NCBI GenBank assembly: GCA_963422565.1
Contig: OY730228.1
Span: forward strand, 3,379,780 to 3,443,779
Origin: G963422565 sp963422565
Lineage (GTDB): Bacteria > Pseudomonadota > Alphaproteobacteria > MPNO01
Reading direction: 5' to 3'
Length of the DNA stretch: 64,000 bases
The position numbers were made by a program, and so were the translations under genes. Below the pieces are notes generated by a model that was not told where the DNA came from, did no database searches, and saw only the letters and a program-made list of their open reading frames with translations. Below are positions 32,993-41,917 of the stretch, piece after piece (position 1 is the stretch's first letter; every line of letters starts with the position of its first letter).

Positions 32993-34488
32993 TGGCGCCA
33001 CCGCTCGACGGCGTGCTGGTGCTCGATCTCACGACTCTGTTGCCGGGGCCGATGGCGAGCCTGATCCTGGCCGAGGCGGGCGCTGAGGTCGTCAAGATCG
33101 AACGGCCCGACGGTGGCGAGGAGATGCGCCGATACGAGCCCCGATGGGGTAGGGACAGCGTCAACTTCGCGCTGCTCAACCGCGGCAAGAAGTCGATCGC
33201 CCTCGATCTCAAGACCGATGAAGGCCGGGCGCGGCTGCGGCCGCTCCTGGCGCGTGCCGACGTGCTGATGGAGCAATTCCGCCCGGGAGTCATGAACCGT
33301 CTCGGGCTCGACTACGAAGCGGTGCGCGCGATCAACCCGCGAATAATCTATTGCTCGATCACCGGTTACGGCCAGACCGGCCCCAAGCGGGCGCTGGCGG
33401 CTCACGATCTGAACTATATCGGCGATACCGGGCTGTTGTCGCTGAGCATGGGGTCGGCGGCGGCGCCGGTGGTACCGCCGGTGCTGATCGCCGATATCGC
33501 TGGCGGGGCCTATCCGGCGGTGATGAACGTCCTCTTCGCGCTGCGGACCCGCGACCTGACCGGCGAGGGAAGTCGACTCGACATCGCCATGGCGGACAAT
33601 CTGTTCCCGTTTCTCTATTGGGGGCTCGGCAACGGCCTGGGCTTTGGGCGATGGCCGGTCAACGGGGGCGAAACGGTAACCGGCGGTTCTCCCCGCTACC
33701 GGCTCTACCCGACCGCGGACGGGAAGCTGCTTGCCGCCGCGCCCTTGGAGCAGAAGTTCTGGGACGGTTTTTGCGACGCCGTTGGGCTCGCCCCGGAATG
33801 GCGCGACGACCGGCGGGATCCGGCCGGCAGCATCGCCGCTGTCGGCGCGCTCATCGTCGGCGAGCCCGCCGCGCATTGGGAGGAGAGGCTGGCCGATATC
33901 GACTGCTGCTGCTCAATCGTCAGGACTCTCGAGGAGGCCGTGGCGGATCCGCAATTCGCGGCACGCGGCCTGTTCGCGGCGCGGGTCTCGAACGAACGGG
34001 GCGACACGCTCCCGGCCCTGCCGGTTCCCGTGGTGCCGGCCTTCCGCGCCCGCCGCGGAGACATCCTGTCGGCGCCCGCCCTCGGCGCGGACGGTCGCTT
34101 GGCGCCGCGCGATCGAGCCCTGCTTTCAGGCCGGGAGCGCGCGCGGGCCGCGGCTGCGCCAGAGAAGGAGAACCACGACCGAGATATGGAACAGGTTCCA
34201 CGCGATCCCGTTGAGGAACGCGGCCTGGTAGGAGCCGGTCGCGTCGAATATCCAGCCGGACAGCCAGCCTCCCAGCGCCATGCCGCCGATCGAGGCCATG
34301 ATGACGATACCGACCCGCTCGCCGGCGTCGTGCGCCGGCAGGTATTCGCGGATGATCAGCGCGTAGCTCGGGACGATTCCGCCTTGCGCCAGCCCGAACA
34401 TCAGAGAGACGACATAGAGCGACATCAGCCCGTCGAAGGGGAGGTAGAAGACGAGCGCCGCGCATTGCAGGACCGAGCCCAGAAGTAG
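32992..34488 (+). CDS. CaiB/BaiF-family CoA transferase or alpha-methylacyl-CoA racemase-like; extended C terminus
   Basis: Residues 1-~375 form a full CaiB/BaiF protein: GVLVLDLTTLLPGPMASLILA, AEVVKIERPDGGE, GYGQTGPKR and AHDLNY with the catalytic Asp, FWDGFCDAVGL, and a C-terminal VPVVPAFRARRGDI. AHDLNY is typical of alpha-methylacyl-CoA racemases. Family members end near residue 390. Here the frame runs ~100 more codons, antisense to the convergent MFS gene (34126-34488), with no family similarity. A lost stop or a frameshift near 34100 is likely. The ATG overlaps the previous stop by 1 base. Confidence 0.82.
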   Translation: MAPPLDGVLVLDLTTLLPGPMASLILAEAGAEVVKIERPDGGEEMRRYEPRWGRDSVNFALLNRGKKSIALDLKTDEGRARLRPLLARADVLMEQFRPGVMNRLGLDYEAVRAINPRIIYCSITGYGQTGPKRALAAHDLNYIGDTGLLSLSMGSAAAPVVPPVLIADIAGGAYPAVMNVLFALRTRDLTGEGSRLDIAMADNLFPFLYWGLGNGLGFGRWPVNGGETVTGGSPRYRLYPTADGKLLAAAPLEQKFWDGFCDAVGLAPEWRDDRRDPAGSIAAVGALIVGEPAAHWEERLADIDCCCSIVRTLEEAVADPQFAARGLFAARVSNERGDTLPALPVPVVPAFRARRGDILSAPALGADGRLAPRDRALLSGRERARAAAAPEKENHDRDMEQVPRDPVEERGLVGAGRVEYPAGQPASQRHAADRGHDDDTDPLAGVVRRQVFADDQRVARDDSALRQPEHQRDDIERHQPVEGEVEDERRALQDRAQK

Positions 34489-35367
34489 GGTCTTCACGCC
34501 GCCGACACAGTCCGCCAGGAACCCCGATCCGATGCGGCTGACGACGCCGCCGGCCAGCATCAGGGACAGCATTTCCGCACCGTTGGCCATGCCGTATCCG
34601 AGATCTACGCAGTAGGCGACGATATGAACCTGCGGCATGGACATGGCGACGCAGCAACAGATCGAGGCGGTCACCAGCAGGAACTGCAGCGCCCGCGGCG
34701 AGAGATCGGGCGCGCGAGTCGTTTGCGCCGCCGCCCCGGCATCCGCGCCCGCCGCGTGCCGCCGCCAGGACGGGCGGAGCAGGAGCGTCAGCGGCACCAT
34801 CGTGACGATACAGACGACCCCGATGGCGGCGTAGGCCGTCCGCCAGTCCGCATCGGCGATGATGGCCTGGATGATCGACGGCCAGACGACCCCGGCGATG
34901 TAGTTGCCGCAGGCGGTTATCGCGACGGCGATCCCGCGCCGGCGGCGGAACCAGTGGGAGATGTCGGAGATGATGGGGCCGAAGCTCGCCGCGGTGCCGA
35001 CCCCGATCAGGACGCCCTGCACGAGAGCGAACTGCCAGATCGTATCCGCGGCCGCGGCCAGGAAGAATCCGCTGCCGACCATTGCCGTCGAGACGAGAAA
35101 CGGCCGAACGATGCCGAACCGGTCGACATAGCGCCCGACGATGGCGTTCCCGATCGCGAAGCCCAGCATCGTCAGGGTGAACGGCATCGAGGCGCTTCCC
35201 CGGTCGACATCGAACTCGGCCTGAACGACCGGCAGGACGACGACCACCGACCACATGCCGATGCTGCCGACGGTCGCGAGCGTCACCGAGACCGCGAGGC
35301 GAAACCACGCGTAAGGCCCGTCGATCGCGTGCGCACGCACGGCCGTCCGCAAACGCTGTATCCTCAC
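34126..35367 (-). CDS. MFS transporter (monocarboxylate transporter-like)
   Basis: A 413-residue, 12-helix carrier. The loop-2 motif is GNAIVGRYVDRFGIVRPFLVS, the loop-8 motif is GFLADCVGGVKTLLLG, and the MCT-like blocks SIGMWSVVVVLPVVQAEF and DISHWFRRRRGIAVAI are present. GTG 35367 is preferred because AGGAG lies 8 nt upstream; an ATG 57 bp further upstream (35424) lacks such a site. It is probably an organic-acid carrier for the CoA operon that converges on it; its 3' end overlaps the extended CaiB frame. Confidence 0.85.
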   Translation of the reverse strand: MRIQRLRTAVRAHAIDGPYAWFRLAVSVTLATVGSIGMWSVVVVLPVVQAEFDVDRGSASMPFTLTMLGFAIGNAIVGRYVDRFGIVRPFLVSTAMVGSGFFLAAAADTIWQFALVQGVLIGVGTAASFGPIISDISHWFRRRRGIAVAITACGNYIAGVVWPSIIQAIIADADWRTAYAAIGVVCIVTMVPLTLLLRPSWRRHAAGADAGAAAQTTRAPDLSPRALQFLLVTASICCCVAMSMPQVHIVAYCVDLGYGMANGAEMLSLMLAGGVVSRIGSGFLADCVGGVKTLLLGSVLQCAALVFYLPFDGLMSLYVVSLMFGLAQGGIVPSYALIIREYLPAHDAGERVGIVIMASIGGMALGGWLSGWIFDATGSYQAAFLNGIAWNLFHISVVVLLLWRSRGPRALPA

Positions 35368-35469
35368 GCTGTCGTCTCCTGGGGGCGGTTTCGGCAGAAT
35401 AGGCCGAAGTGATTCTCGATGCACCCGAACGGGCGTCGTTGTCCGGCCGCCGGGCGAGTGCCGATATCG

Positions 35470-35680
35470 TTCGGGCCTTTCGCGTCTTGGCGTCCCGGCG
35501 GCTGGCCTCGGTCGGCATCGCGGTCCGCATTATCACCCGTCTCTCGAGGAAGAACCCTTCCTCGCAAGGGGAAAGGAGTAGGAGAGGGCGCTGCGCGAAC
35601 CCCCTTCCCTAGAGGGAGGGGCGGGGGAGGGGCTCCCGGCTCGCCGGTCGTACTCCCCAAACTAGAACCGCTGTTGTGCC
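35470..35680 (+). repeat. Dispersed intergenic palindromic repeat, copy D (long form)
   Basis: The 367-bp divergent gap 35368-35734 is mostly this element. It has a leader (GGCGTCCCGGCGGCTGGCCT, CGGCATCG, TCACCCGTCTCTCGAGGAAG), a palindrome CCTCGCAAGGGG, a spacer AGGAGAGGGCG...GCGCGAAC, a palindrome CCCCCTTCCCTAGAGGGAGGGG and a tail GCCGGTCGTACTCCCCAAAC. Copy C shares the same block order. Promoters for the flanking genes must lie in or around it. Confidence 0.78.
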
Positions 35681-35734
35681 ACCGGAACTATCCGCATAAG
35701 CAGTATTGTTCCGTAAGCGTCGCGGAGAGACGGA

Positions 35735-37687
35735 ATGGCGGATGACGGGTTTGTTTGGACACCGGACGAGGTCACGGCCGGGGCCAGCAGGCTGCGGGCG
35801 TTTCTCGACATGCATGACCTGTCCGGCTTCGATGCGCTCGGCGATCTGGCGGTACGCGACCCCGAACGGTTCTACGATGCGCTGATCCGGTTTTTCGACA
35901 TCGGGTTTTCGGTTCCCTATGAGCGCATTCTCGATTCGAGCGCGGGAAAGGAGTGGCCGCGCTGGTGTATCGGTGGGCGGACGAACCTTGCGACGAACTG
36001 CCTCGATCGCCAACTCGAAGCGGGTAGGGGCGGGCGGGAGGCGATCGTCTGGGAGGGCGAGGACGGCGAGGTAAGGCGCTGGACGTATTCCGATCTCGCT
36101 AGGGAGACGGCACTGCTGGCCGACGGCCTTCGGAGCCTCGGGCTCGGGAAGGGCGACATCGTTGCCATATATATGCCGATGCTGCCCGAGACCGCCGCCG
36201 CCTTTCTCGCCGTCGCCCGGATCGGCGCTGTCGCGCTCCCGCTGTTCTCCGGCTTCGGCCCCGCCGCCGTTGCGAACCGTCTGAACGATGCGGCGGCGGT
36301 CGCGGTGCTGACCGTCGACGGCACGCTCCGGCGCGGCGCCGTTGTCGAGATGAAGACGGCTCTCGACCGCGCAGCCCAGGACGTGCCGACGCTACGCCAT
36401 GTCGTCGTCCTGAACTGTCTCGGGATCGGCCCGCCCGGCCGCCGCGCCGGCCGCGACCATGATTGGCACGGGCTCGTTTCCGCCGCGTCCGAAGCGCCGG
36501 TGGTGGAGATGGCCGCCGAGGACCCGCTGATGCTGATCTACACGTCGGGGACGACGGGCCGGCCGAAGGGTACCGTGCACACCCATTGCGGCGCGCTTGT
36601 CAAAAACGCCCTCGATCTCGGGCTTCTCCTCGACATCGGCGGCGGCGACCGCCTCCTCTGGATGAGCGACATGGGGTGGCTCGTCGGGCCCAAGACGGTC
36701 ATCGGGGCAACCCTGCTCGGGGCCACGCTGATCCTCGCCGAGGGTGCGCCCGACTACCCCGATGCGGGACGGCTGTGGCGCCTCGCCGCCGAGCATGGGG
36801 CGACGGTTGTCGGGCTCACCCCGACGGTTGCCCGTGCCTATATGGCGCGCAGCCCGGAGGTCGTCGACGCGCATGATCTCCGGTCGCTCCGCATTCTGGT
36901 GTCCACGGGCGAGCTGTGGGACCGCGAGTCGTGGTCGTGGCTGTTCCACCGAATCGGCGGCGGCAAAACGCCGATTCTCAACTATGCCGGCGGCACCGAG
37001 GTCGGGGGCGCCATACTGATCGGGACGCTCCTTCATCCGCTTCGGCCCTGTTCGTTCGGCGGACCGGTGCCCGGGACCGCGGCCGGGGCGGTCGACGACA
37101 AGGGCGATCCCGCCGCGGTCGGGGCCAAGGGCGAACTGGTGATGCGGCAGCCGTCGATCGGCCTCACGCGGGGCCTTTGGAACGATCCGACGCGCTTCAT
37201 CGAGACCTATTGGAGCCGCTACCCGGGCTGCTGGGCGCAGGGCGACCTGGCATCGATCGACGACAAGGGGCTCTGGTATCTGCACGGCCGGGCCGACGAC
37301 ACGATCAAGGTCGCGGGCAAGCGCACCGGCCCGGGAGAAATCGAGCAGCTGCTCCTGGCCAGCGGCCGCGTGTCCGAAGCGGCGGCCGTCGGCGTTCCCC
37401 ACCCCGTCAAGGGCGAGGTCATCGTCTGCGTCTGCGTGCCGAGGACGACCGGCGAGCCGGATCGAGAGATCGCCGATCTGCTGTGCGACGCCGTGGCCGA
37501 CGGCCTCGGCAACCCGTTCCGGCCCCAGGATATCGTCTTCGTGGAGGACCTGCCACGGACTCGCAATCAGAAGATCATGCGCCGGGTGGTGCGGGCGCTC
37601 TATGTCGGGGAGGATCCGGGCGATCTCCAGTCCCTCGCCAATCCCGGCGTGCTGGCCATGATAGAGACGGCTCTTCGGAGCCGGTAA
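35735..37687 (+). CDS. AMP-forming acyl-CoA/acetoacetyl-CoA synthetase-like ligase
   Basis: A 650-residue acyl-adenylate ligase of the acetyl/acetoacetyl-CoA synthetase size class. It has an N-terminal ACAS-like cap (WPRWCIGGRTNLATNCLDRQ), the ATP loop YTSGTTGRPKGTVHTHCG (~residue 269), NYAGGTEVGG, YWAQ-type CWAQGDLASID, the hinge HGRADDTIKVAGKRTGPGEIE and the catalytic lysine segment PRTRNQKIMRRVVRAL. It activates a short carboxylate. It is a single gene, and the adjacent dehydratase is convergent. Confidence 0.85.
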   Translation: MADDGFVWTPDEVTAGASRLRAFLDMHDLSGFDALGDLAVRDPERFYDALIRFFDIGFSVPYERILDSSAGKEWPRWCIGGRTNLATNCLDRQLEAGRGGREAIVWEGEDGEVRRWTYSDLARETALLADGLRSLGLGKGDIVAIYMPMLPETAAAFLAVARIGAVALPLFSGFGPAAVANRLNDAAAVAVLTVDGTLRRGAVVEMKTALDRAAQDVPTLRHVVVLNCLGIGPPGRRAGRDHDWHGLVSAASEAPVVEMAAEDPLMLIYTSGTTGRPKGTVHTHCGALVKNALDLGLLLDIGGGDRLLWMSDMGWLVGPKTVIGATLLGATLILAEGAPDYPDAGRLWRLAAEHGATVVGLTPTVARAYMARSPEVVDAHDLRSLRILVSTGELWDRESWSWLFHRIGGGKTPILNYAGGTEVGGAILIGTLLHPLRPCSFGGPVPGTAAGAVDDKGDPAAVGAKGELVMRQPSIGLTRGLWNDPTRFIETYWSRYPGCWAQGDLASIDDKGLWYLHGRADDTIKVAGKRTGPGEIEQLLLASGRVSEAAAVGVPHPVKGEVIVCVCVPRTTGEPDREIADLLCDAVADGLGNPFRPQDIVFVEDLPRTRNQKIMRRVVRALYVGEDPGDLQSLANPGVLAMIETALRSR

Positions 37688-37724
37688 AGCCGTTTCCGTG
37701 AAACACGGCGGCCGACGCGCTTGC

Positions 37725-39431
37725 TCAGCGCGGCAGCATGAACGCGAAATCGCATCCCCGATCCGCCTGCAGGACTTCCTCGGCGTAGAGCCGATCGTAA
37801 CCCCGGAGTTCCGAGGTATTCCTCCCCGTCGCCGTCCGGGCCCGCCGGCGCCGGTCGATCTCCTTTTCGTCGACCAGGAGGTCGAGCCTTCTCTCGGAGA
37901 CCGACAGGCGAATCCGATCACCCGATTCGACGAGAGCGAGGGGGCCCCCCACCGAGGCCTCCGGGGTGACGTGGAGGATGATCGTGCCGTAGGCGGTTCC
38001 CGACATGCGGGCGTCGGAAATCCGGACCATGTCTCGGACGCCTCGCGCGGAGAGCTTCGCCGGAATCGGGAGATAGCCCGCTTCGGGCATGCCCGATGGG
38101 CTCCTGGGGCCGGCGTTCTGAAGAACGAGAAAGTCGTCGGGCATGACGTCCAGCGCCGGGTCGTCGATGCGGGCCGCGAGATCTTCCAGGGACGAAAAGA
38201 CGACCGCCCGGCCCTCGCGGTCGAACAGCGCGGCATCGGCCGCCGAGCGCTTGAGGATCGCGCCGCCCGGCGCCAGCGAGCCGAAAAGCGCGATCAGCCC
38301 GCCTTCGGGCGCGAGCGGATCGTCGGCCGCGGCGATCACGCGTCTGTCCGCGTCTCCCGTTTCCCGCGCCAACCGTTCGCCCAGCGTCTCGCCGGTCACC
38401 GTCGTGCATTCGAGGTTGAGCAGCGGCGCGAGCTCGCGCAGCACGGCTCCCATCCCGCCCGCGGCAAAGAAATCCTCCATATAGTTTTCGCCGACCGGCT
38501 TGAGGTTGACCAGGACCGGCGTCGTGTCCGAGAGCGCGTTGAGCCATGCGAGAGGGATATCGATGCCGTTGCGGCCGGCGATCGCGGTGAGATGAATGAC
38601 CGCGTTGGTCGAGCCGCCGAGAGCGAGCAGGACGCGGAGCGCGTTCTCCACCGATTCGCGGGTGACGATCTGCGTCGGCGTGATCGGGTTTCGCGCCAGC
38701 TCGACGGCGGCCGTGCCGGTCGCTTCCGCGGCCCGCAGCCTGTCGGCATGCACCGCCGGGATGGCGGCGGTGCCGGGCAGGCAGAGGCCGAGCGTCTCCG
38801 TAACGCAGGCCATCGTCGATGCCGTGCCCATCACCGCGCAGGTGCCGGCCGTGGTCGCCAGCTTGCCCTCGATCACCGCGATCTCGCTCTCGTCCAGCGC
38901 GCCGGCCCGGAATCTGGCCCAGAAGCGCCGGCAGTCGGTGCAGGCGCCGAGCCGTTCCTTTCCGTGACGGGATGTCATCATCGGTCCGGCCACCAGCTGG
39001 ATCGCCGGCCGATCGGCCGAGACCGCGCCCATGAGCTGGGCCGGTACGGTCTTGTCGCACCCGCCCATCAAGACCGCGGCATCCATGGGCTGGGCGCGGA
39101 TCATCTCCTCCGTGTCCATCGCCATGAGGTTGCGGAACTTCAGGCTCGTCGGCGCGAGAAAGACCTCGCCGAGCGAAATCGTCGGAAACTCCAGGGGCAG
39201 TCCCCCGGCGAGGAGGACGCCGCGCTTGACCGCCTCCAGTAGCTCCGGGAAGTGGCGGTGGCAGTTGTTGAAGCCGGAGGGCGTATAGGCGACGCCGATA
39301 ACGGGCCGGCCCAGCATGGAGTCGGAATAGCCCATGGACTTCGCGAAGGACTTGCGGAGATAGATCGCGAAGGCGGCATCGCCGTAATCGGTCAGGCCGC
39401 GCGCGAGGCCCTTGACGTCGTCGCCGGTCAC
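37725..39431 (-). CDS. IlvD/Edd-family dehydratase (dihydroxy-acid or sugar-acid dehydratase)
   Basis: A 568-residue Fe-S dehydratase with the three cluster-cysteine blocks FNNCHRHF, MGGCDKTVPAQLMG and TAGTCAVMGTASTM, and the family signatures ALGGSTNAVIHL and RISDARMSGTAYG. The family includes dihydroxyacid dehydratase (branched-chain amino acids) and sugar-acid dehydratases. The catabolic context (TRAP, enolase-family enzyme, hydroxyacid dehydrogenase) favours the latter (inference). The start is GTG 39431, overlapping the OsmC-like gene by 4 bp (GTGA). Confidence 0.87.
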   Translation of the reverse strand: MTGDDVKGLARGLTDYGDAAFAIYLRKSFAKSMGYSDSMLGRPVIGVAYTPSGFNNCHRHFPELLEAVKRGVLLAGGLPLEFPTISLGEVFLAPTSLKFRNLMAMDTEEMIRAQPMDAAVLMGGCDKTVPAQLMGAVSADRPAIQLVAGPMMTSRHGKERLGACTDCRRFWARFRAGALDESEIAVIEGKLATTAGTCAVMGTASTMACVTETLGLCLPGTAAIPAVHADRLRAAEATGTAAVELARNPITPTQIVTRESVENALRVLLALGGSTNAVIHLTAIAGRNGIDIPLAWLNALSDTTPVLVNLKPVGENYMEDFFAAGGMGAVLRELAPLLNLECTTVTGETLGERLARETGDADRRVIAAADDPLAPEGGLIALFGSLAPGGAILKRSAADAALFDREGRAVVFSSLEDLAARIDDPALDVMPDDFLVLQNAGPRSPSGMPEAGYLPIPAKLSARGVRDMVRISDARMSGTAYGTIILHVTPEASVGGPLALVESGDRIRLSVSERRLDLLVDEKEIDRRRRARTATGRNTSELRGYDRLYAEEVLQADRGCDFAFMLPR

Positions 39432-40621
39432 CGGACCGGCGACCCGTTGTGGACGACAGCGACCCGGGGTTCGAGCGAGGCTGCCAATGTTGCATGCAGA
39501 TAGCAGGTCCGCGCCGCGATCCGCATCAGCGTTTCATAGACATCCTCCTCCTCGTGGCCGTTTAGGAACAGATGCGTGTCCACAATGCCGACGCGCCCCG
39601 CCGGCCTTCCGTCCGCAGCCTCTAGCGCATAGGGGCAGTACTGGACCAGACGCACGCCCCCGATATCGAATTTCATGTGCTTGATATATCTGTCGAGCTG
39701 GGTCATGAAGCAGAACGCGATGCCGGCGGAGAGCAGCGCCAGCCCGCTCGGTGCCGCATCCCGATCCGGTCGTTCGTCGGATCTCAGGGCGAAGTGACTC
39801 ATTCCCGGCAGGCCGAGCCATGTCTCTGTCTCGGACAGCCCCCCGGTCTCGACGAGGCGGCAAATGCCGTCGACGGTCCTGACGATGCGCGTCGTCGTTC
39901 CCGCCGGCGCGGGCTCGACCGCGCCGCTCTCCCGCTCTCCCGTCTTGCGGATCGGGTCCGCGGGCCCGGCCCCGCCGCTCGCCGGCGACGGCGGGGCGCT
40001 ATAGGTCACGAAGGGATCCGGCGCGTCGGCCGCCGTCGAAGGCGGCATCGTCGTCAGCGTCCTCCGCCGGCCGTTTACGTAGATGGCGAAGCGCGTCTCG
40101 ACGGGGTCGCGCATCGCGGCGAGCGCGGGCGATGCGCGAACCGCATCGGCGATCAGTTCGGAGACCGTTCCGGCATCGGCCGCCGAGTCCACCGCGACTC
40201 TGACCTCGGCCGGCTCGGCGAAGCCATGACCGTCGCCCCGGAAGAACGAACCGGTCATCCAGTACCCGTTCCTCAATTCGATCGTGAGACCGTCGATCCC
40301 GATCGCGCGCCGATCGGCCAGGGCGGTCAAGCGCCCCGTCAGGTCGGCCTGAAGCCCGGCGTTGAAGAAACCGAGCGGAAACGGCGCCAGGTCAGTTCCC
40401 CCGATATGGCCGCCTTCATCGCTGGTAAGGCGCCAGGAACCGCCATGCGCGCCCTGCCGGACGACAGCCTCCTTCTGATGCGCCGAAGCCATCTTGCGGG
40501 CCTCGACGACATAGATGTCCTCTCCCGAGGCCGCGCCCACCGTCGCCGGCCGCCGATCCCCGACACCGGCGAGAAAGCCCAGCGGATACCCCGATCCCTC
40601 GATCGTGTCGGTTCTGGTCAC
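39428..40621 (-). CDS. Double-domain OsmC-like protein
   Basis: A 397-residue protein that appears to contain two OsmC-fold halves. In the first (~1-200) the helix that normally carries the peroxidatic Cys reads FPLGFFNAGLQADL, without Cys. In the second (~250-397) one Cys lies in LLSAGIAFCFMTQLDRYIKH and another in RIAARTCYLHATL, fitting the two-cysteine OsmC/Ohr pattern. OsmC proteins reduce organic hydroperoxides with thiols. A fused, half-degenerate form in a catabolic operon is unusual. No signal peptide is seen. The upstream enolase-family gene ends 71 bp away. Confidence 0.65.
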   Translation of the reverse strand: MTRTDTIEGSGYPLGFLAGVGDRRPATVGAASGEDIYVVEARKMASAHQKEAVVRQGAHGGSWRLTSDEGGHIGGTDLAPFPLGFFNAGLQADLTGRLTALADRRAIGIDGLTIELRNGYWMTGSFFRGDGHGFAEPAEVRVAVDSAADAGTVSELIADAVRASPALAAMRDPVETRFAIYVNGRRRTLTTMPPSTAADAPDPFVTYSAPPSPASGGAGPADPIRKTGERESGAVEPAPAGTTTRIVRTVDGICRLVETGGLSETETWLGLPGMSHFALRSDERPDRDAAPSGLALLSAGIAFCFMTQLDRYIKHMKFDIGGVRLVQYCPYALEAADGRPAGRVGIVDTHLFLNGHEEEDVYETLMRIAARTCYLHATLAASLEPRVAVVHNGSPVR

Positions 40622-40692
40622 GTCGTCCTCCTTGGATAGCGGATGTCGCCGAGCGGTTCCCCCGGGGCACCGGTCGACTCGGCTGGATCCGG

Positions 40693-41799
40693 TCAGTGAA
40701 CTGATCGGTATCTTGTGAGCTTGTCGATATCGACGGTGACGCCGAGCCCCGCTTCGTCCCCGAGTCGGAGACGGCCGTCGACGATCCGCAGAGGCTCGGC
40801 GACGATGTCGTCGGCCAGATACCGGCAGGTGATGCTGGTGTCCCAGTCGAGCTGCGGGACAGCCATGGACAGATGCGCGACAGCCGCGCTCGCGATTCCG
40901 CTCTCGGCGACCTTTCCGGCGAGATTGACATGCATTCCGAGCGTTTGCATGAGACGCGCGGCCTCCATGACGGCGAATGCGCCGCCGAGCTTGATGGTCT
41001 TGAGGCTGCCTCCCTGGGCCGCGCCGGCATCCCGGTGGCGGCGGATATCGGCAAAGGAATGCAGCCCCTCGTCGGCACCGAGCGGGACGGTCGACGAACG
41101 CGCGCAGGCTGCCATACCCTCGAGATCGTCGGCCGCGACGAGCTGCTCCATGAAGTCGAGCCCCGCCTGCGCCGCGCCTTCCGCGAAGCGGAGGGCGCAG
41201 TCCCTGTCATAGCCCTGGTTGGCGTCGGCCGAGAGGCGCGCTTCCTTGCCCGCCGCCGCGCGGACGGCCGCGACACGTTCCAGATCATCCTCGGGCGCGC
41301 GGTTGCCGACCTTGATCTTGAACGCCGCGAAGCCGGCGTCGCGCTGTTCCCTGGCGTTGCGGACCTCGCTTTCGGGATCGCCGGAAGCGACCATCGTCAG
41401 CATGACCGCCTCGTCCCGTACCCGGCCGCCGAGAAGCTCGTGCAGCGGCTGTTTCCGGCGGCGTCCGATCAGGTCGAGCAGCGCGATCTCGATCGCCGCC
41501 TTGGCGCCGTTATTTCCGTAGACGAGCCGGTCGATCGACCGATGCAGCGCCTCCGGGCTCTCGACCTCCGTCTCTTCGAGCTGGGGCGCCATGTAGCGGA
41601 CGGCGGCGACCATGCCCTCGGCCGTCTCGCCGGTCATCAGCGGCGCAGAGGCGGCTTCGCCCCAGCCGCGATTACCGTCCCGATCGCTGACCCGGACGAT
41701 GAGATTTTCCGCCGATGCGATATCGACGCCGGCCATCCTGAGCGGCGATTCGAGCGGGATGCTGACGGCGCAGGCTTCGATTTTGGCGATTCTGAACAT
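40693..41799 (-). CDS. Enolase-superfamily enzyme, MLE/dipeptide-epimerase-like
   Basis: A 368-residue MR/MLE enzyme. The lysine pair is FKIKVG, metal ligands are in LSADANQGYDR, DFMEQL and LGADEGL, and the opposite lysine is in SLKTIKLGG. An N-terminal cap loop (SIPLESPLRMAG) suits the MLE subgroup. Such enzymes cycloisomerise, dehydrate, racemise or epimerise carboxylates. ATG 41799 (MFRIAKIEACAV) is chosen over an upstream ATG without similarity. It lies in the TAXI-TRAP operon on the minus strand. Confidence 0.82.
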   Translation of the reverse strand: MFRIAKIEACAVSIPLESPLRMAGVDIASAENLIVRVSDRDGNRGWGEAASAPLMTGETAEGMVAAVRYMAPQLEETEVESPEALHRSIDRLVYGNNGAKAAIEIALLDLIGRRRKQPLHELLGGRVRDEAVMLTMVASGDPESEVRNAREQRDAGFAAFKIKVGNRAPEDDLERVAAVRAAAGKEARLSADANQGYDRDCALRFAEGAAQAGLDFMEQLVAADDLEGMAACARSSTVPLGADEGLHSFADIRRHRDAGAAQGGSLKTIKLGGAFAVMEAARLMQTLGMHVNLAGKVAESGIASAAVAHLSMAVPQLDWDTSITCRYLADDIVAEPLRIVDGRLRLGDEAGLGVTVDIDKLTRYRSVH

Positions 41800-41917
41800 G
41801 ATCGGACTCCAGCGCGGCGCGCCTCTCCGCTGGTTTCGGCAGCCCATCATGGGGCCGGACGCCATCGGCGCAAGCCCGGCAGCCGGTCCGCGGAATGAGA
41901 ATCGCGGCGGCGCGAGA

